The notes below the pieces were generated by a model that saw only the letters and a list, made by a program, of their open reading frames with translations, did no database searches and had not been told where the DNA came from. Positions 1 to 10,800 of a stretch of 64,000 bases of DNA are shown here, piece after piece. Numbering within the stretch: position 1 is the first letter of the stretch; each line of letters starts with the position of its first letter. The position numbers and the translations under genes were made by a program. The DNA comes from Agelaius tricolor (lineage: Eukaryota > Chordata > Aves > Passeriformes > Icteridae). The stretch spans positions 32,797,744 to 32,861,743 of the forward strand of contig JALJCS010000004.1 in the NCBI GenBank assembly GCA_023055355.1, read 5' to 3'.

Positions 1-1598
1 TTTTTTTTAAGCATGAAACATGTATTTCCAAACCTAAACTCCATATTCAAGAAAATATCAAATTTGTAAAGGTAGAAAAAACCCTCAACAATAAAAGCAA
101 CTTCTTTGTGCCCACAGACCTGTTTCATCAAATGTTAGCAATTAGCTAAATGTAGGTTAAAAACACAAGCAAAAAGAAAAAAAAAACCCATACAAACATG
201 CTTTTCTGCTGTTGCTGAATGGCTATTTCCACTACAAAGGCATGTCTCACTGAAAATACTTTCATTTTTACAATCGCCAATCTTCCATCTCCCATGAACT
301 GCAGACTGACTAAAATATTTGTGAAAGCTCTTTCCAAACACTCTTTGTACCACAAAAACTGCTCAAGATGCTGTGTTAGCTTTTGAAACAAAATAGAAAA
401 TGCTTCAGCTGGAAGAATTTGTGTATCAGTCATAGATGATAAGGTCTTGAAAATGCATGAGGAATACCTGGATAAAACTCGTTGAAGGAAGATACAGAAA
501 TACATGCAGAAGGTCGCAGGAATTAACATTATGAAATAAGAATATTTTAAAAATAGATACTACAGTACTACACAGAAGTCTTAGCAACTACTTCAAAACC
601 TTCATCTAAACATCTAACTGCTAGCACTAAAAAGTTTCGTTTTGGTTGTGAAACAATTTTTCCTTCTTATCACCTTTCTGACACACAATTATACCCACAC
701 ATCCTGCACTGAACACCTCATGAAACTACCATCAAAAAGATTCAGAACACAGAATTCCACAGTTAGACTTCAAAATTATGTACAACACTTGACCAAACAG
801 TTAGAAAATAATAATAACTTTAAAAGGTATTTCTGGTTGGTTAGTGGCGCTTCCTTTAGCAGTCTTTTTCCTTATGTTGATAGAAGAGGCACACAAAAGA
901 TTCATGAGTTTTGGTGCGGCAGATTTGGGGTCTTTTATTGCCGGTTTTTTCCTTCAGCATAAACAAAAAGTCATTCATTCATTCATTCATTTACAGCTAG
1001 GGATGACACGAGCAAGTAGGAGGCTTTCCAGGCTTTTTCCGCAGCACAGGCCCAGCGTGTGCCAGGCCCGGAGCCAGGAGGCCCGGCCGGGCCGCGCGTC
1101 TGCAGCTACCAGGACGCAGCACGGAGACACGCGTGCTCAGCGAGGGCGGAAAGCGCACCACCGCCAGCAACTGTGCCCAGCCTCACTGGGCTCAGTTCTT
1201 CTCCAAGGCCAGCTCTTTGGCTTTTCCAAGACACCAGCCTTGGTGGCGCCTCTGTCGCCACTGGTACCAGTTTTCCTGAACACGCACTGCCGCGGGTCTG
1301 GCGGCCTGCCGTACAATTCCGCGTGGCTTGCCCTAACCCAAAAAGCCATGTCGAGCTATGAAATCGGCTCGAGAAATTACCTATTAAAAAACAAATTGCG
1401 AACAGTCTCCTGCACTACATACTAGCCATTAAACGTCTTCTGAGCTATCTCCAAATCCACACGTGCACACAGATGAAAGAGGGAAAGGTGAGTGAAGTCC
1501 CTACGCAGCACCCCGTCCCTGCTCATGCTCCCCACCGCAGCCGGCGGCAACCACGGCGGCCAGCGCCGCGCCCCCCGCCCCGTCAGCAGCGCACCGAC
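1..1598 (-). other. MRPS27 intron 1, partial
   Basis: Sequence downstream (minus strand) of the MRPS27 first exon. I found no second coding exon: nothing resembling the expected K-R-Y-L-L segment is present on the minus strand. It contains a short TCAT tetranucleotide run at 971-990. The part from about 1020 to 1598 is GC-rich CpG island. An open minus-strand frame at 146-529 is not similar to anything I recognise. Confidence 0.6.
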
Positions 1599-1662
1599 CT
1601 GGGGCCGCGCCGAGGGCGCTCCCGCTGCAGAGCACGGCGCGCCGGAGCACGGGGGCGGCCAT
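1599..1662 (-). CDS. MRPS27: MRPS27, first coding exon (partial gene)
   Basis: Minus-strand ATG at 1662-1660 opens a frame starting MAAPVLRRAVL, close to the start of mammalian MRPS27 (recalled as MAASIVRRGML). MRPS27 is a PPR-class protein of the mitochondrial small ribosomal subunit; the basic N-terminus fits a matrix-targeting signal. The exon is taken to end at CAG|GTCGGT (donor at 1598-1597), giving 21 codons plus one base (phase 1). The next exon is not in the window. Support comes from position: in human, MRPS27 is divergent from PTCD2 with a shared promoter, exactly the arrangement here. The donor is not a strong consensus, so the 3' edge is less sure than the start. Reading through the donor would meet a stop within about 35 codons. 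Confidence 0.75.
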
Positions 1663-1737
1663 GGCGCCGAGGCCGGAGGAGGCGGGCAGCGGAGCGGAGG
1701 GGCTGCAAGCGCCCCGCCCCGCGGGCTCGGCCGGGAA
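1663..1737. promoter_or_regulatory. Bidirectional promoter core between MRPS27 and PTCD2
   Basis: Only 75 bp separate the two divergent start codons. The gap has no TATA box. It carries a GC box (CCCCGCCCC, 1712-1720), a typical SP1/KLF site, and runs into AAATGGCGGC at the PTCD2 start codon, a YY1-like motif. With so little room, each transcript's 5' end must lie in the gap or inside the other gene's first exon. Confidence 0.75.
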
Positions 1738-1843
1738 ATGGCGGCGGTGCTGGCGGGCGGCTCCGGGCGGGCAGCGCGGGAGGTGGTGCGGCGCTCGGCG
1801 GTCCGCCCGCCTGCCTCGGGCGGCTGGGGCTGCGCGCCCGCAG
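1738..1843 (+). CDS. PTCD2: PTCD2 coding exon 1
   Basis: Encodes residues 1-35 plus one base, starting [19 protein letters not shown], rich in Arg and Ala with few acidic residues as expected of a mitochondrial presequence. Donor GCAG|GTACCG. It ends in phase 1, so the junction codon G|GG restores glycine before KRYLL in exon 2. Start choice rests on phase and on the usual length of the family. Confidence 0.85.
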
Positions 1844-4800
1844 GTACCGCGGCTTGTGCGGCGGGGGTGGGTGCCGGGATGCCCGGGCGGGGCGCGGGGC
1901 TGCCCGCTGTCTGCGGAGCTCCGGAGTACTGCAGCTCCCGGCAGGCCCGCCCGCCGCTGCCAGCTATGTGCCTGACGGGAGCTGTAGTTGCTGAGCGGGT
2001 GCCCCGCTCGGCGCGGGGTGTTGTGGCGGGGAGCGCCGCGGATTGTGCTGTGGTGGACAGGCCGAGCTGGCGCAGCAGAGGTGCACCCCGGGGAGAGACG
2101 GCGTCACAGAATCGGTGCAGCAATCACATAATGGCCTAGCTTGGAAGGGACCTTAAATATCATCCACTGCGAGCACCGTGCCGTGGACACACCTCCCACT
2201 AGACCACATTGCTCAGAGCCCCATCCAGCCTGGCCCTGAGCCTGTCCAGGAATGCTAGATCCACAGCTTCTCTGAGCAAATTATTCCACTGTCTTACCAC
2301 CCTCTCAGTAAAGAATTTCTTCTTCATCTCTTACCTAAACCTGTTCTCTAATCAAAGCCAATGACTCCAGTAGAAGGCCATTCCCACGTGTCTTAGCAGT
2401 ACATGCCCCTGCCTACGTTCTGCTCCTGCTCTCTTGCAGGCCCCACTGAAAGGGTGCAGTAAGGTCACCCCAGAGGTTAGTGTTAGTCAGCATATCCCCT
2501 GCTTGCTACTGTCAGGATAGGACATTAAAAAACAAACCAAAAAAACCCCAAAAAGCAAGCAAACAAACAAACAAACAGAAAAACAACAAACAAATAAACA
2601 TGCAGATTCATAAATGTGTATCTTTTCTGGGAGGATGACAGCCTTATGCATACGCTGGGATTCAGAGATAAGGAAAAAGGGGCGCATGGAAAAGAGGTGT
2701 ATGGCAGAGTGCTCCCCAGCCTAGGCCCTCGCAGGGCTCCTGTCCTGCTGTGCCAGCAGAGCTGAAAGTTTTGCTCAGGTTGCACCTCTGTTACATCCCT
2801 CCGAGACATGGAGACCCCTCTGTCTCAAATGCCCATCCCCTTCAGGGACTGGCCATGTAGAGGGTTGCAGTGTGCCTGAAGCTAAGCAGTTTGGTTGGCT
2901 GAGTTCTCTGGGATAGTCTGCACCACCTGCACATGCCAGCTCTCATATCCATCTCCCTCTTTTTTCCTTGGCAGTCCCTTTGGTTTTGAAACATTTCTGT
3001 AACACTGCAAGTATGTGTCTAAGGAAGCAGTACAATTAATCAAATTGAATTCAAGAAAAATAAAATTCTGCTGCCCTAATCTCTCTATTGACACTGACAA
3101 CTGATTGTCCATGATATGTGATGCACTAGTCCCACCCCAGGCACCAGCATGATTTCTGCACCAGCTTTGGAGAGGCCCATGACAAGAATGGTCTTTCAGT
3201 GTTAGACCAACAGAGGTCTGTGGGAAGGAAATGGCAGTGTAATACAGGTCAATTTCATGCTGAATAAAATGTATTTGATTACCATTGGAACTGTTTCAAT
3301 TAAATTTAATGGATAAATGTGCCATTTAATGGCTTTTTTTCTTCAGGTTTTATGAAGCGTGTCATTATCAAGCTTCACTTGCTTTGAAAACGAGTGGTTT
3401 TATTTACATGGCCACTTACGTTTTCCTAGGGATATGCAGAATGAGAATAAACAACCTAACTCAGTTCAATACTTGCTCTTGTGCTTTCGTGGTTAGAATA
3501 ATTCCTTATAAGCCAAAACCTTAAAATATTAGATTGTAACATTGTAATCTGTTATTGTGACTCTCTGTTACTAAGCCAGTGGTTTCAAATAAAAATCCTC
3601 TGGACACCTGTTTTTGTGACAGCCAAAACTTGTCAAATAGCTTTTGCATGATGCTTGTTTTAAAGCAGCTTGCAATACAGTACAGTTAAAGTCAGCACCC
3701 AAAGTTAATTTTGACATTCAATTTTGACAGTCACACTCAGTGGCTGTCTTACCTCTGACGTCTGTACAGCAACAGAACATTACTAGGTCTCCAGAGTGTT
3801 ACTACAATCCAAATAATACACTTGTTGTTTTTATAAATTAAAAAAATACGTTTTCTGTGACTTCCTACTGCATTTGGAACTTCCAGAATGTTTAATTTTA
3901 TAGTAGCAAGGACAGCACTTGTGGAGTAAGCAAGTTGTGACACTAGTGAACTGTGGAAAAACAAAGGAAAACAAGGCAAATCATTATAAAACTGTAAAGG
4001 AGAGAGCAGGAATTTTGTGCAGAATCTTCTTGTACCTGGCTTAGTGGAGAGGAATGTAGCCTCTAGTTTTTCTTTTGCACATCCAATAACTAGATACTTC
4101 TTCATCCTTGTACGCATAAGCTCTGGAAAGCTGTGACATATTATTTGGGTTATTTTATCAGTGTTGCGAGTAACTGCAATTTTTGCAGTCTGTTTTTTAG
4201 TGTCCTATCCCAATGGTCTGGCATCACACAGTTGTCTGTAATTCATACGTGCTAGGTTCTGTACTATTAAATCATACAGTGTAACATAAAACCTGACCTT
4301 CCTCTTTTTTTCTTATGGCAGGGAAGCGGTATCTGCTAACAGAAGAAGATATAAAGTTACAACAATTTCAGCAGATGAAGGTGGCGATTAGAAATGAGCT
4401 TCATGGCAATAAAGGTATACCATTTATTTCACCACTTTAGCATGAGTCTTAGGAAACAGGCAGTCAAAGTCATAATAATATCATCAATTGACCTCATTTA
4501 AAGAAACAAATTATGTCTTCCTCTTGCATATATTTTGTACTTAACATTGTTGGAAGATCTGAGTCTTTGTAGAATTAAATGTAGTATTAGTTATGCTGTG
4601 TTGAGAAGCTTTCATGTTTGTAGGGTGTTTACACAAAACCTGAAATGTTTGTGCCCTCACTTTTCCACCTTTGTTAGATAGTCTAATAGAAAAAACTATT
4701 TCAGTCTACAAACCTTGCTTCAAGTATAATATCAACACAGAAAGTTAACACACAGCTAAATAGTTACCTTACTATCCAGACAAGGGCTTTCACAGTAATT

Positions 4801-7800
4801 TTTTTTTTAATTTGCTCCCTAAATTTTGTCAGCATCTTTTAATTTTTTTTTTTGCCTAACATGAATTCTCAGTTGTACATCTGATTCCAAATGATATATG
4901 CTACTCAGAATATGAAAAACAAATTCCGGTTTTCCAAATTAATGTAGGGGCAGGATCAATGGATTTTTTCTGATGTTGTCATGCTGTTTAAAATATATAC
5001 AAATTCCTTTATTTTAGAAACATATGTATAAACATGAAGCTGCCCTTATTATTTAAGAAAGCAATGTAAAACTTCTGGTTTCTCATGCATGGGTGTGCTA
5101 GTGATACAAATTGACAACTGTTCCAAAAGTTGTAGTTAATTCTAAGGCAAGAAGAGACAAATAATCAGATCTAGTTTTATATAACCCACTCTTCTGGGGC
5201 AGAGAGGGAAGTGAAATCATCCTGATATTTTTTCTATATTAAGTAGAATTTAAATTGTGCAGGTATGAGTCATAATATCGTTATATTTTGCTGGGATAAT
5301 GATATACTCATGTTGTAATTTATTCATCCTGTACTTGAGAAACATTGAAATTTCTGCTTGGGGTCAATCATTTCTGCTAAAGCAGGTTAGTAGAAGCCAA
5401 ATATTTCACTTTATAGATCACAGTTGACCTTCTGGTTTTGTGCAAACTGAATCCTTTGAAAACTAATGAAAACATTGTTCCAAGTGCTTATTTCTCTGTA
5501 TGTGTGTGTGGTTTCTGTATTGAGTGTTTAACGTTATACTTGAAAGATGAAAAGAACTATGGCTAGTAATAAACTTTATTTAGAAATTTAGGGAAATTTT
5601 TATACAGAATATATAATACCTATTATTTATTGTTGTTGTGAGGCAAGAATTAACTACAATTACCTTACAGTAGTTACAATAGTTATACTATTAGCTACAG
5701 TAGTTATACAGTTAGCTAGAATAATGTAAATACAGTTCAGATGCCAAATATTTTTGAAATTCCTGCACACCTTTGAACACATTACAGCCATTATATGTGC
5801 ATTCTTGTACATATGCAAGCCATTGTCTGGCTTCACAGGCTTCAATTCTGCACCTCAGTCTTGTGTGAGGACTTGTATTTATTTGCATGTTGCCACAGAT
5901 GTGTATTAAGTCACTGTACACATTGTTCTCCGGGGTGCCTACTTTGCACCTCTTGTGCAGGTTACTAGCTTGGGAACAGCAGCAACCAGCTGCTGTAAAA
6001 AAGTTCATTTCCCAGCCCAAGATGCTGGCAGCACCATGAGAGGAATGGAGCTGCTAGGTGGTACATGTGCTTTTAATCTTGTGTATATCTGAGTCAGAGG
6101 CTTGAAATTACCAGCTGAAGGACTGGTCTTTCTGCTTGCTTTGTTATAGGAAAATGTGCTGGATAGAGAACCCTCTGTTTTGGAGTAGAAAGGTAGCAAC
6201 TCCAAGTTTATGGCTATTTAAAGAAATAGGTAGATTATATATGAAAGTCTTTGTGTGTTCATCAGGTGTGAAGGAATTTAAGTCTTCTGTCTGAACAGTA
6301 TTGAGTAGAAGTTCTTATGGTCATTTGAATGCTGAGTGGAAATGGTTTTGTTTGCTTGCTTGCCTTTTAGAAAAAGAACATAAAATGTCACAAAACTTTG
6401 TTCCTTGTTAAAACTTTTGCATTACCTCATATGCTCCATAGCATATATAGTGAAGTTAAGTTCACAGTAAGCATCTCCTTGGTTTTCTAAGTCTGACATG
6501 ACTTCATGGGGACATATTGGCATGCTCATCTGTTAGAAGTTTTATGCCGTTTTCTTGGTGAAAAAAAACGAGAATTCTGCTTCACTGAGTCTCCATGTTT
6601 CAGGTACTAAGTATGTAATGCAGGTAATGGAATTGTCTATAGACTGCTGCTGTATGTGTTTTATTTTCAGATCAATATTTTAAAAATATTAAAGAAAAAC
6701 TAAAGAAAGATGGAATCATCCTCAGAAATGAATTAAAAAAATTGCTGCATTTATGTCAGAATTCATCTGATGTGGAACTAGCCAGAAAAATTATTTACAG
6801 GTATTTTTAACAATCCAGGTAACTCTCTTTTCTGTTTTTATCTTTTTGCTTTTATTAGATCATTCCAGGCTATGTCTGCAGTTGAGGTCTTGCCCTAATT
6901 GCAATATGCATAGGTAATCCCTTAATTTAAGGCTGTATTTTTATTTAAGGACTTTGGACCTTCCAACCCTTTGGAGACTCTCAGGTCAAAGGAGAGTTAA
7001 GCTATGGGAGCGAAGTGGTGCCCTACTGTATGGTGAACCAGAGAGAAAAATTGTCCCACAGCTGCAAGGCAGAGATGTTCTGGGGCATCCCAGCCAAGAC
7101 ATGCCTGGTTATAAACTGCCCTGCAACCAGTAGTCAGCAGCAGTAGGTTTTGTGAATGGAAATTTTCCTAGTAAGTATGATATAGGGACTTAAAGAAAAA
7201 AGTGAAATGCTTTAAGGTTTAGCAGTTACTGCTGCTAAAATAAACTGCTGCCACTTCCTTAGCAGTTGTTCCATGTACAGAAGGTAAAGTAGCTCAGAAT
7301 TTTCAAGGCAGAGACCCATTCTATTATTTATTTAATGAAGGTTACTTTATTGGTAATAAAAGAGATTATTTATTACCAGTTAATTTATTTGTTTGATCAA
7401 AACAATAATTTTCCTTGAAATTGATTTCCTGTTATCTATATATCTTTGGCTGCAGCTAGGAAAGTGTGCCTCAGTCATTGCACCTACAGATCTTGCTGTC
7501 TATTTAAAGCTGTTCTCCTTTGGCAAATTCCATGCCCTGTGTGATTAATTTTTTAATCTTCCCAATAGGTACCATGAACAGAATAGAATCACAGCCTTAC
7601 ATAATTTTAAATTTGGGCCACTCTTTATGAGACTGTGTTATGAGCTAGACCTTGAAAGACCTGCAGTAGAACTTATCAAAGATCAGGTAATCCCCCTGTA
7701 TATATATTAAACATATTGCTGATCTTATTATTAGTCAGACATGAGTAATGGTATGCTAGACATGAGCCTTGCATGAGCTGGTAGACTTGAACATGTGTTG

Positions 7801-10800
7801 CAGTAACAGATATATTTGACATTAATTTAGGTGTGCAGATTACATGTTTTTTTATGTTAACATAGTAATTAAATGTTAGTTTGATTGGTAACTTTATTTC
7901 TGTGTAACTGTATCATTTGAATAAAATTTAAATAAAAAGTATTGATGAAAGAATAATTACTTAAAGGAATACAGCTGATGCACGTTTTCCTGCATCTTGT
8001 GTTGCATTAAATCATTCTTGGAAATGAGCACTTGTAAGTTTTTCTGTGGTAGTCCTCTGAAATTCCTTGGATTACTTGCACCAACGGGTTCATCTTGTTG
8101 CTCTGTACTTCAGTTTCTCTATGAACACTGTAGAGGTGGTATGATACTCAACAGCTCAGAAATTTGGCCATTTTAGTGCTGAAGAAAGTGAAGGACTTGT
8201 TTCTGAGCATTTCTAAAATTCTGTGTGCACTATTATGCAAGATAATAATCAGGTCCAGTGTGTGCAATAATGTTGTGACTTCAAAAATCTCTGGCAGCCA
8301 ATGAAAATCTCACTGATACTAATTCATTAAGGCATGAGATATGTCTAGCCAGAAACTGGAGAAGTCTTACTACTATTCTTAAGTTAGGCATGTATAAGAA
8401 AGTGTATATGTAGTTTCTATTATGGTTTGAGTTTTTTTTAATTGAGATCTAGATCATTAAGATGGGAACTGCTGTACTTATAGTAAGTGGTCCATAGAGG
8501 TTGAGTACCACTTCTCCAGATTCTACTACAGAAACTCAATACCTCTGATATATTTTATTTGTCTATTCCCAACATGCACTGTTGGGAATAAAATTTAATT
8601 CCTTTCTCTTCTAATACTGTTACCATCATCACTTATGCTCTTGTGCTGATCATTTGATATTGTGATTAGCAAAGATTCATTCCATTTCATGGTGGTGGTA
8701 CTTCACTCCAAAATATACTGTTCATAAGCTGCAAACTGTCAGTGATTTCTGCTTCCATTGACTAAGAGGTCATTTAAAAAAATAGGATAGTGGGACTCTC
8801 GAGGAATTTTCTGTTTAATTTTAGTGACCTTTTGACCATAATGAGTCACTGGTATTTTAGACATCATTTGACAGAGAGACAGACAGGCAAGGAACCCAGA
8901 GAGTTAAATGCTGAACTTGTAAAATCAGACTTATTCCAGTAGGAAGACCTGTTAAATGCTGTGCACAGTAAGACTTCACTGTCCTGATTTTTTTATGCTT
9001 GCTCTATTTCCTCTCCAGAATTTGCATGGTTTTTTCTCAGACAGTACATCATTCCATATTTTGATGACTATGTTGTTTAAAAAGGGCCATTTTGAAAGTA
9101 AGTACTGTATTTGCTAAGGAAAATTAATTTTGGGGAGGATGCTTCTCACTGTAAGTGGTGCATGTGTGTGTATATATATATACACATATATATATTGGCT
9201 GATTGGCTATGGTTTTAGATGGCCAAACATTGTGCAAATAACTGTAGATGTGAATGTGTTGCATTGTAGTGTGTAATAAAAATGGAAGAGCCTAAGAGCC
9301 TATTTGTTTCATATTCCCCACAGAATTCTTGCCATTCAAGTTCCACAGAACTGTTGTTATCCAAGAGAGCTTTTTGCCCCAAACCTCTTCACTGAACTGT
9401 TACTTTTCTTTGCTTCGTTATTTCCCATAGCATTTTTTCTTCTCTGTTGAAAACCTGGTTTATGTGCGCTTTGGAATGTTAATTTCCTCAACGATTTTTT
9501 TCTCCATTTTGCATTTGTGTCAGAGCAAGGAAGAGTACCTTTTCACTTGTGTCCTCTCTCAGAGTGGCTACTGTAGTGTAGAAATCCAATGCTTCAAATC
9601 AGTTTGGCCCTATATGAAGACAAGGAGAAATCGTCTGACCTAACTTAAAAGACTTCCCATGAGAAAACCTTAAAGCTTTTCAAGCAAATCCCTTTATTTG
9701 ATATTTGTTGAACACATAACAGCTGGTCTCTTAACATTTGGCAAATTTGAGTCCAGCAGTTGTCCTAAAAGTTGCAACTTGGCCACTGCAAAAGAAACCT
9801 AGATCAGCACCTAAACACCAAACCAGAGGACACAGTCTTAAGTTGCATCAAGGGAAATACAGGTTGGATATTAGGAAAAAGGTTTTTACAGAATGGGTGG
9901 TAAAGTATTGGAATGGTTTGCCAGGGGAGGTGGTGGGGTCACTGTACTTGGGTGGGTTTAAAAAAGGATTGGATGTGGCACTTGGTGCCATGGTCTAGTT
10001 GAGGTCTTAGGGCTGGGTTGGACTCGATGATCTTGAAAGTCTCTTCCAACCTAGTGATTCTGTGATTCAGCATTGTGAAATGGATCATGTGAGTTAATGA
10101 GGAGATGCTATTGTAGTTTGCCTACAGTGGTGAAAGCTTTCTGGGCAGTTAGGAACAATGAGGGTGGCTTTTTCAAGTGTACAGAATTTTGTTTTAGATT
10201 TTCATATAAAAATAATGGAGGAATAAGGCCATGTGCTGGTGTAAACTGAAAACCCCCTTGCTAAATTGAAAGAGATCCAAATGACTGTGCATTAAACTTT
10301 TTGAATTTTTTAAATAAAAAATTTCAGTTTGCATTCATATTTTCAAATAAACTTATTGAACTCATACCTTATTGATTTGTTTCTTCTTTTCAGTTATGAG
10401 AGGTACTGCCTTAAATATATGAAGGGAGTAACACTAATATATTTTTGATAGGTGCTTTGGAAGTTCTGGTCGAAATGAAAAAACAAGGTATACCTTTCAA
10501 CAAAGAAACCTATCTACTTGCAGTTGCAATATGCTATAAACTGGTAAGTATTATGAATGAAGAAGTGTTTAAAATGCCTTCTCTGTCTCTTCCTTTAGAT
10601 TTTAAATTTTGGATGTTTTTGGGTTTCCATAATTTCCCTGTCATGATTTTGTATCTAGTGCAAGTATTTTAAACTTATATATGTAAGTCCTAAGGTGCTT
10701 CATCGTACCTGATATGGTGTAAATACATTGTTTCCCATACAAACTAATGTGACAAAGAAAATCTCTAAAAAGTTGCATGGACATGAGCATTAAGAAACAA

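Larger units (their letters stand above)
1020..2060. promoter_or_regulatory. CpG island over the MRPS27/PTCD2 start
   Basis: A roughly 1-kb stretch that is strikingly GC- and CpG-rich against an AT-rich background, densest from 1500 to 2060. It covers both start codons and extends into both first introns. This is typical of a constitutive housekeeping promoter. Edges are judged by eye. Confidence 0.85.
1844..4321 (+). other. PTCD2 intron 1
   Basis: The first 200 bases are CpG island with the ZNF143-like pair. A CR1 fragment (about 2105-2472) and an A-rich simple repeat (about 2526-2600) follow. I see nothing identifiable from about 2610 to 4300. Confidence 0.9.
9098..10451 (+). other. PTCD2 intron 5
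   Basis: Contains a TG/TA dinucleotide microsatellite (about 9163-9196) and a CR1 3' fragment in the sense orientation (about 9817-10068). The rest is unremarkable. Confidence 0.85.

Noticed and set aside
146..529. 127-codon minus-strand frame taken as a possible MRPS27 exon
   Set aside because: It shows no similarity to the MRPS27 sequence as I remember it, and it would have to follow the first exon without the conserved K-R-Y-L-L segment. Treated as intron.
1661..1975. ATG at 1661 as the PTCD2 start
   Set aside because: From 1661 to the donor at 1843 is a multiple of three, which would put exon 2 out of frame. The ATG at 1738 gives the required phase 1.
1422..2139. Long open frames on both strands across the CpG island (up to 233 codons)
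   Set aside because: GC-rich sequence lacks stop codons by composition. The frames run across the MRPS27 and PTCD2 first exons in wrong phases and have Ala/Pro/Arg-only composition. Only the two short exons with matching splice sites are supported.
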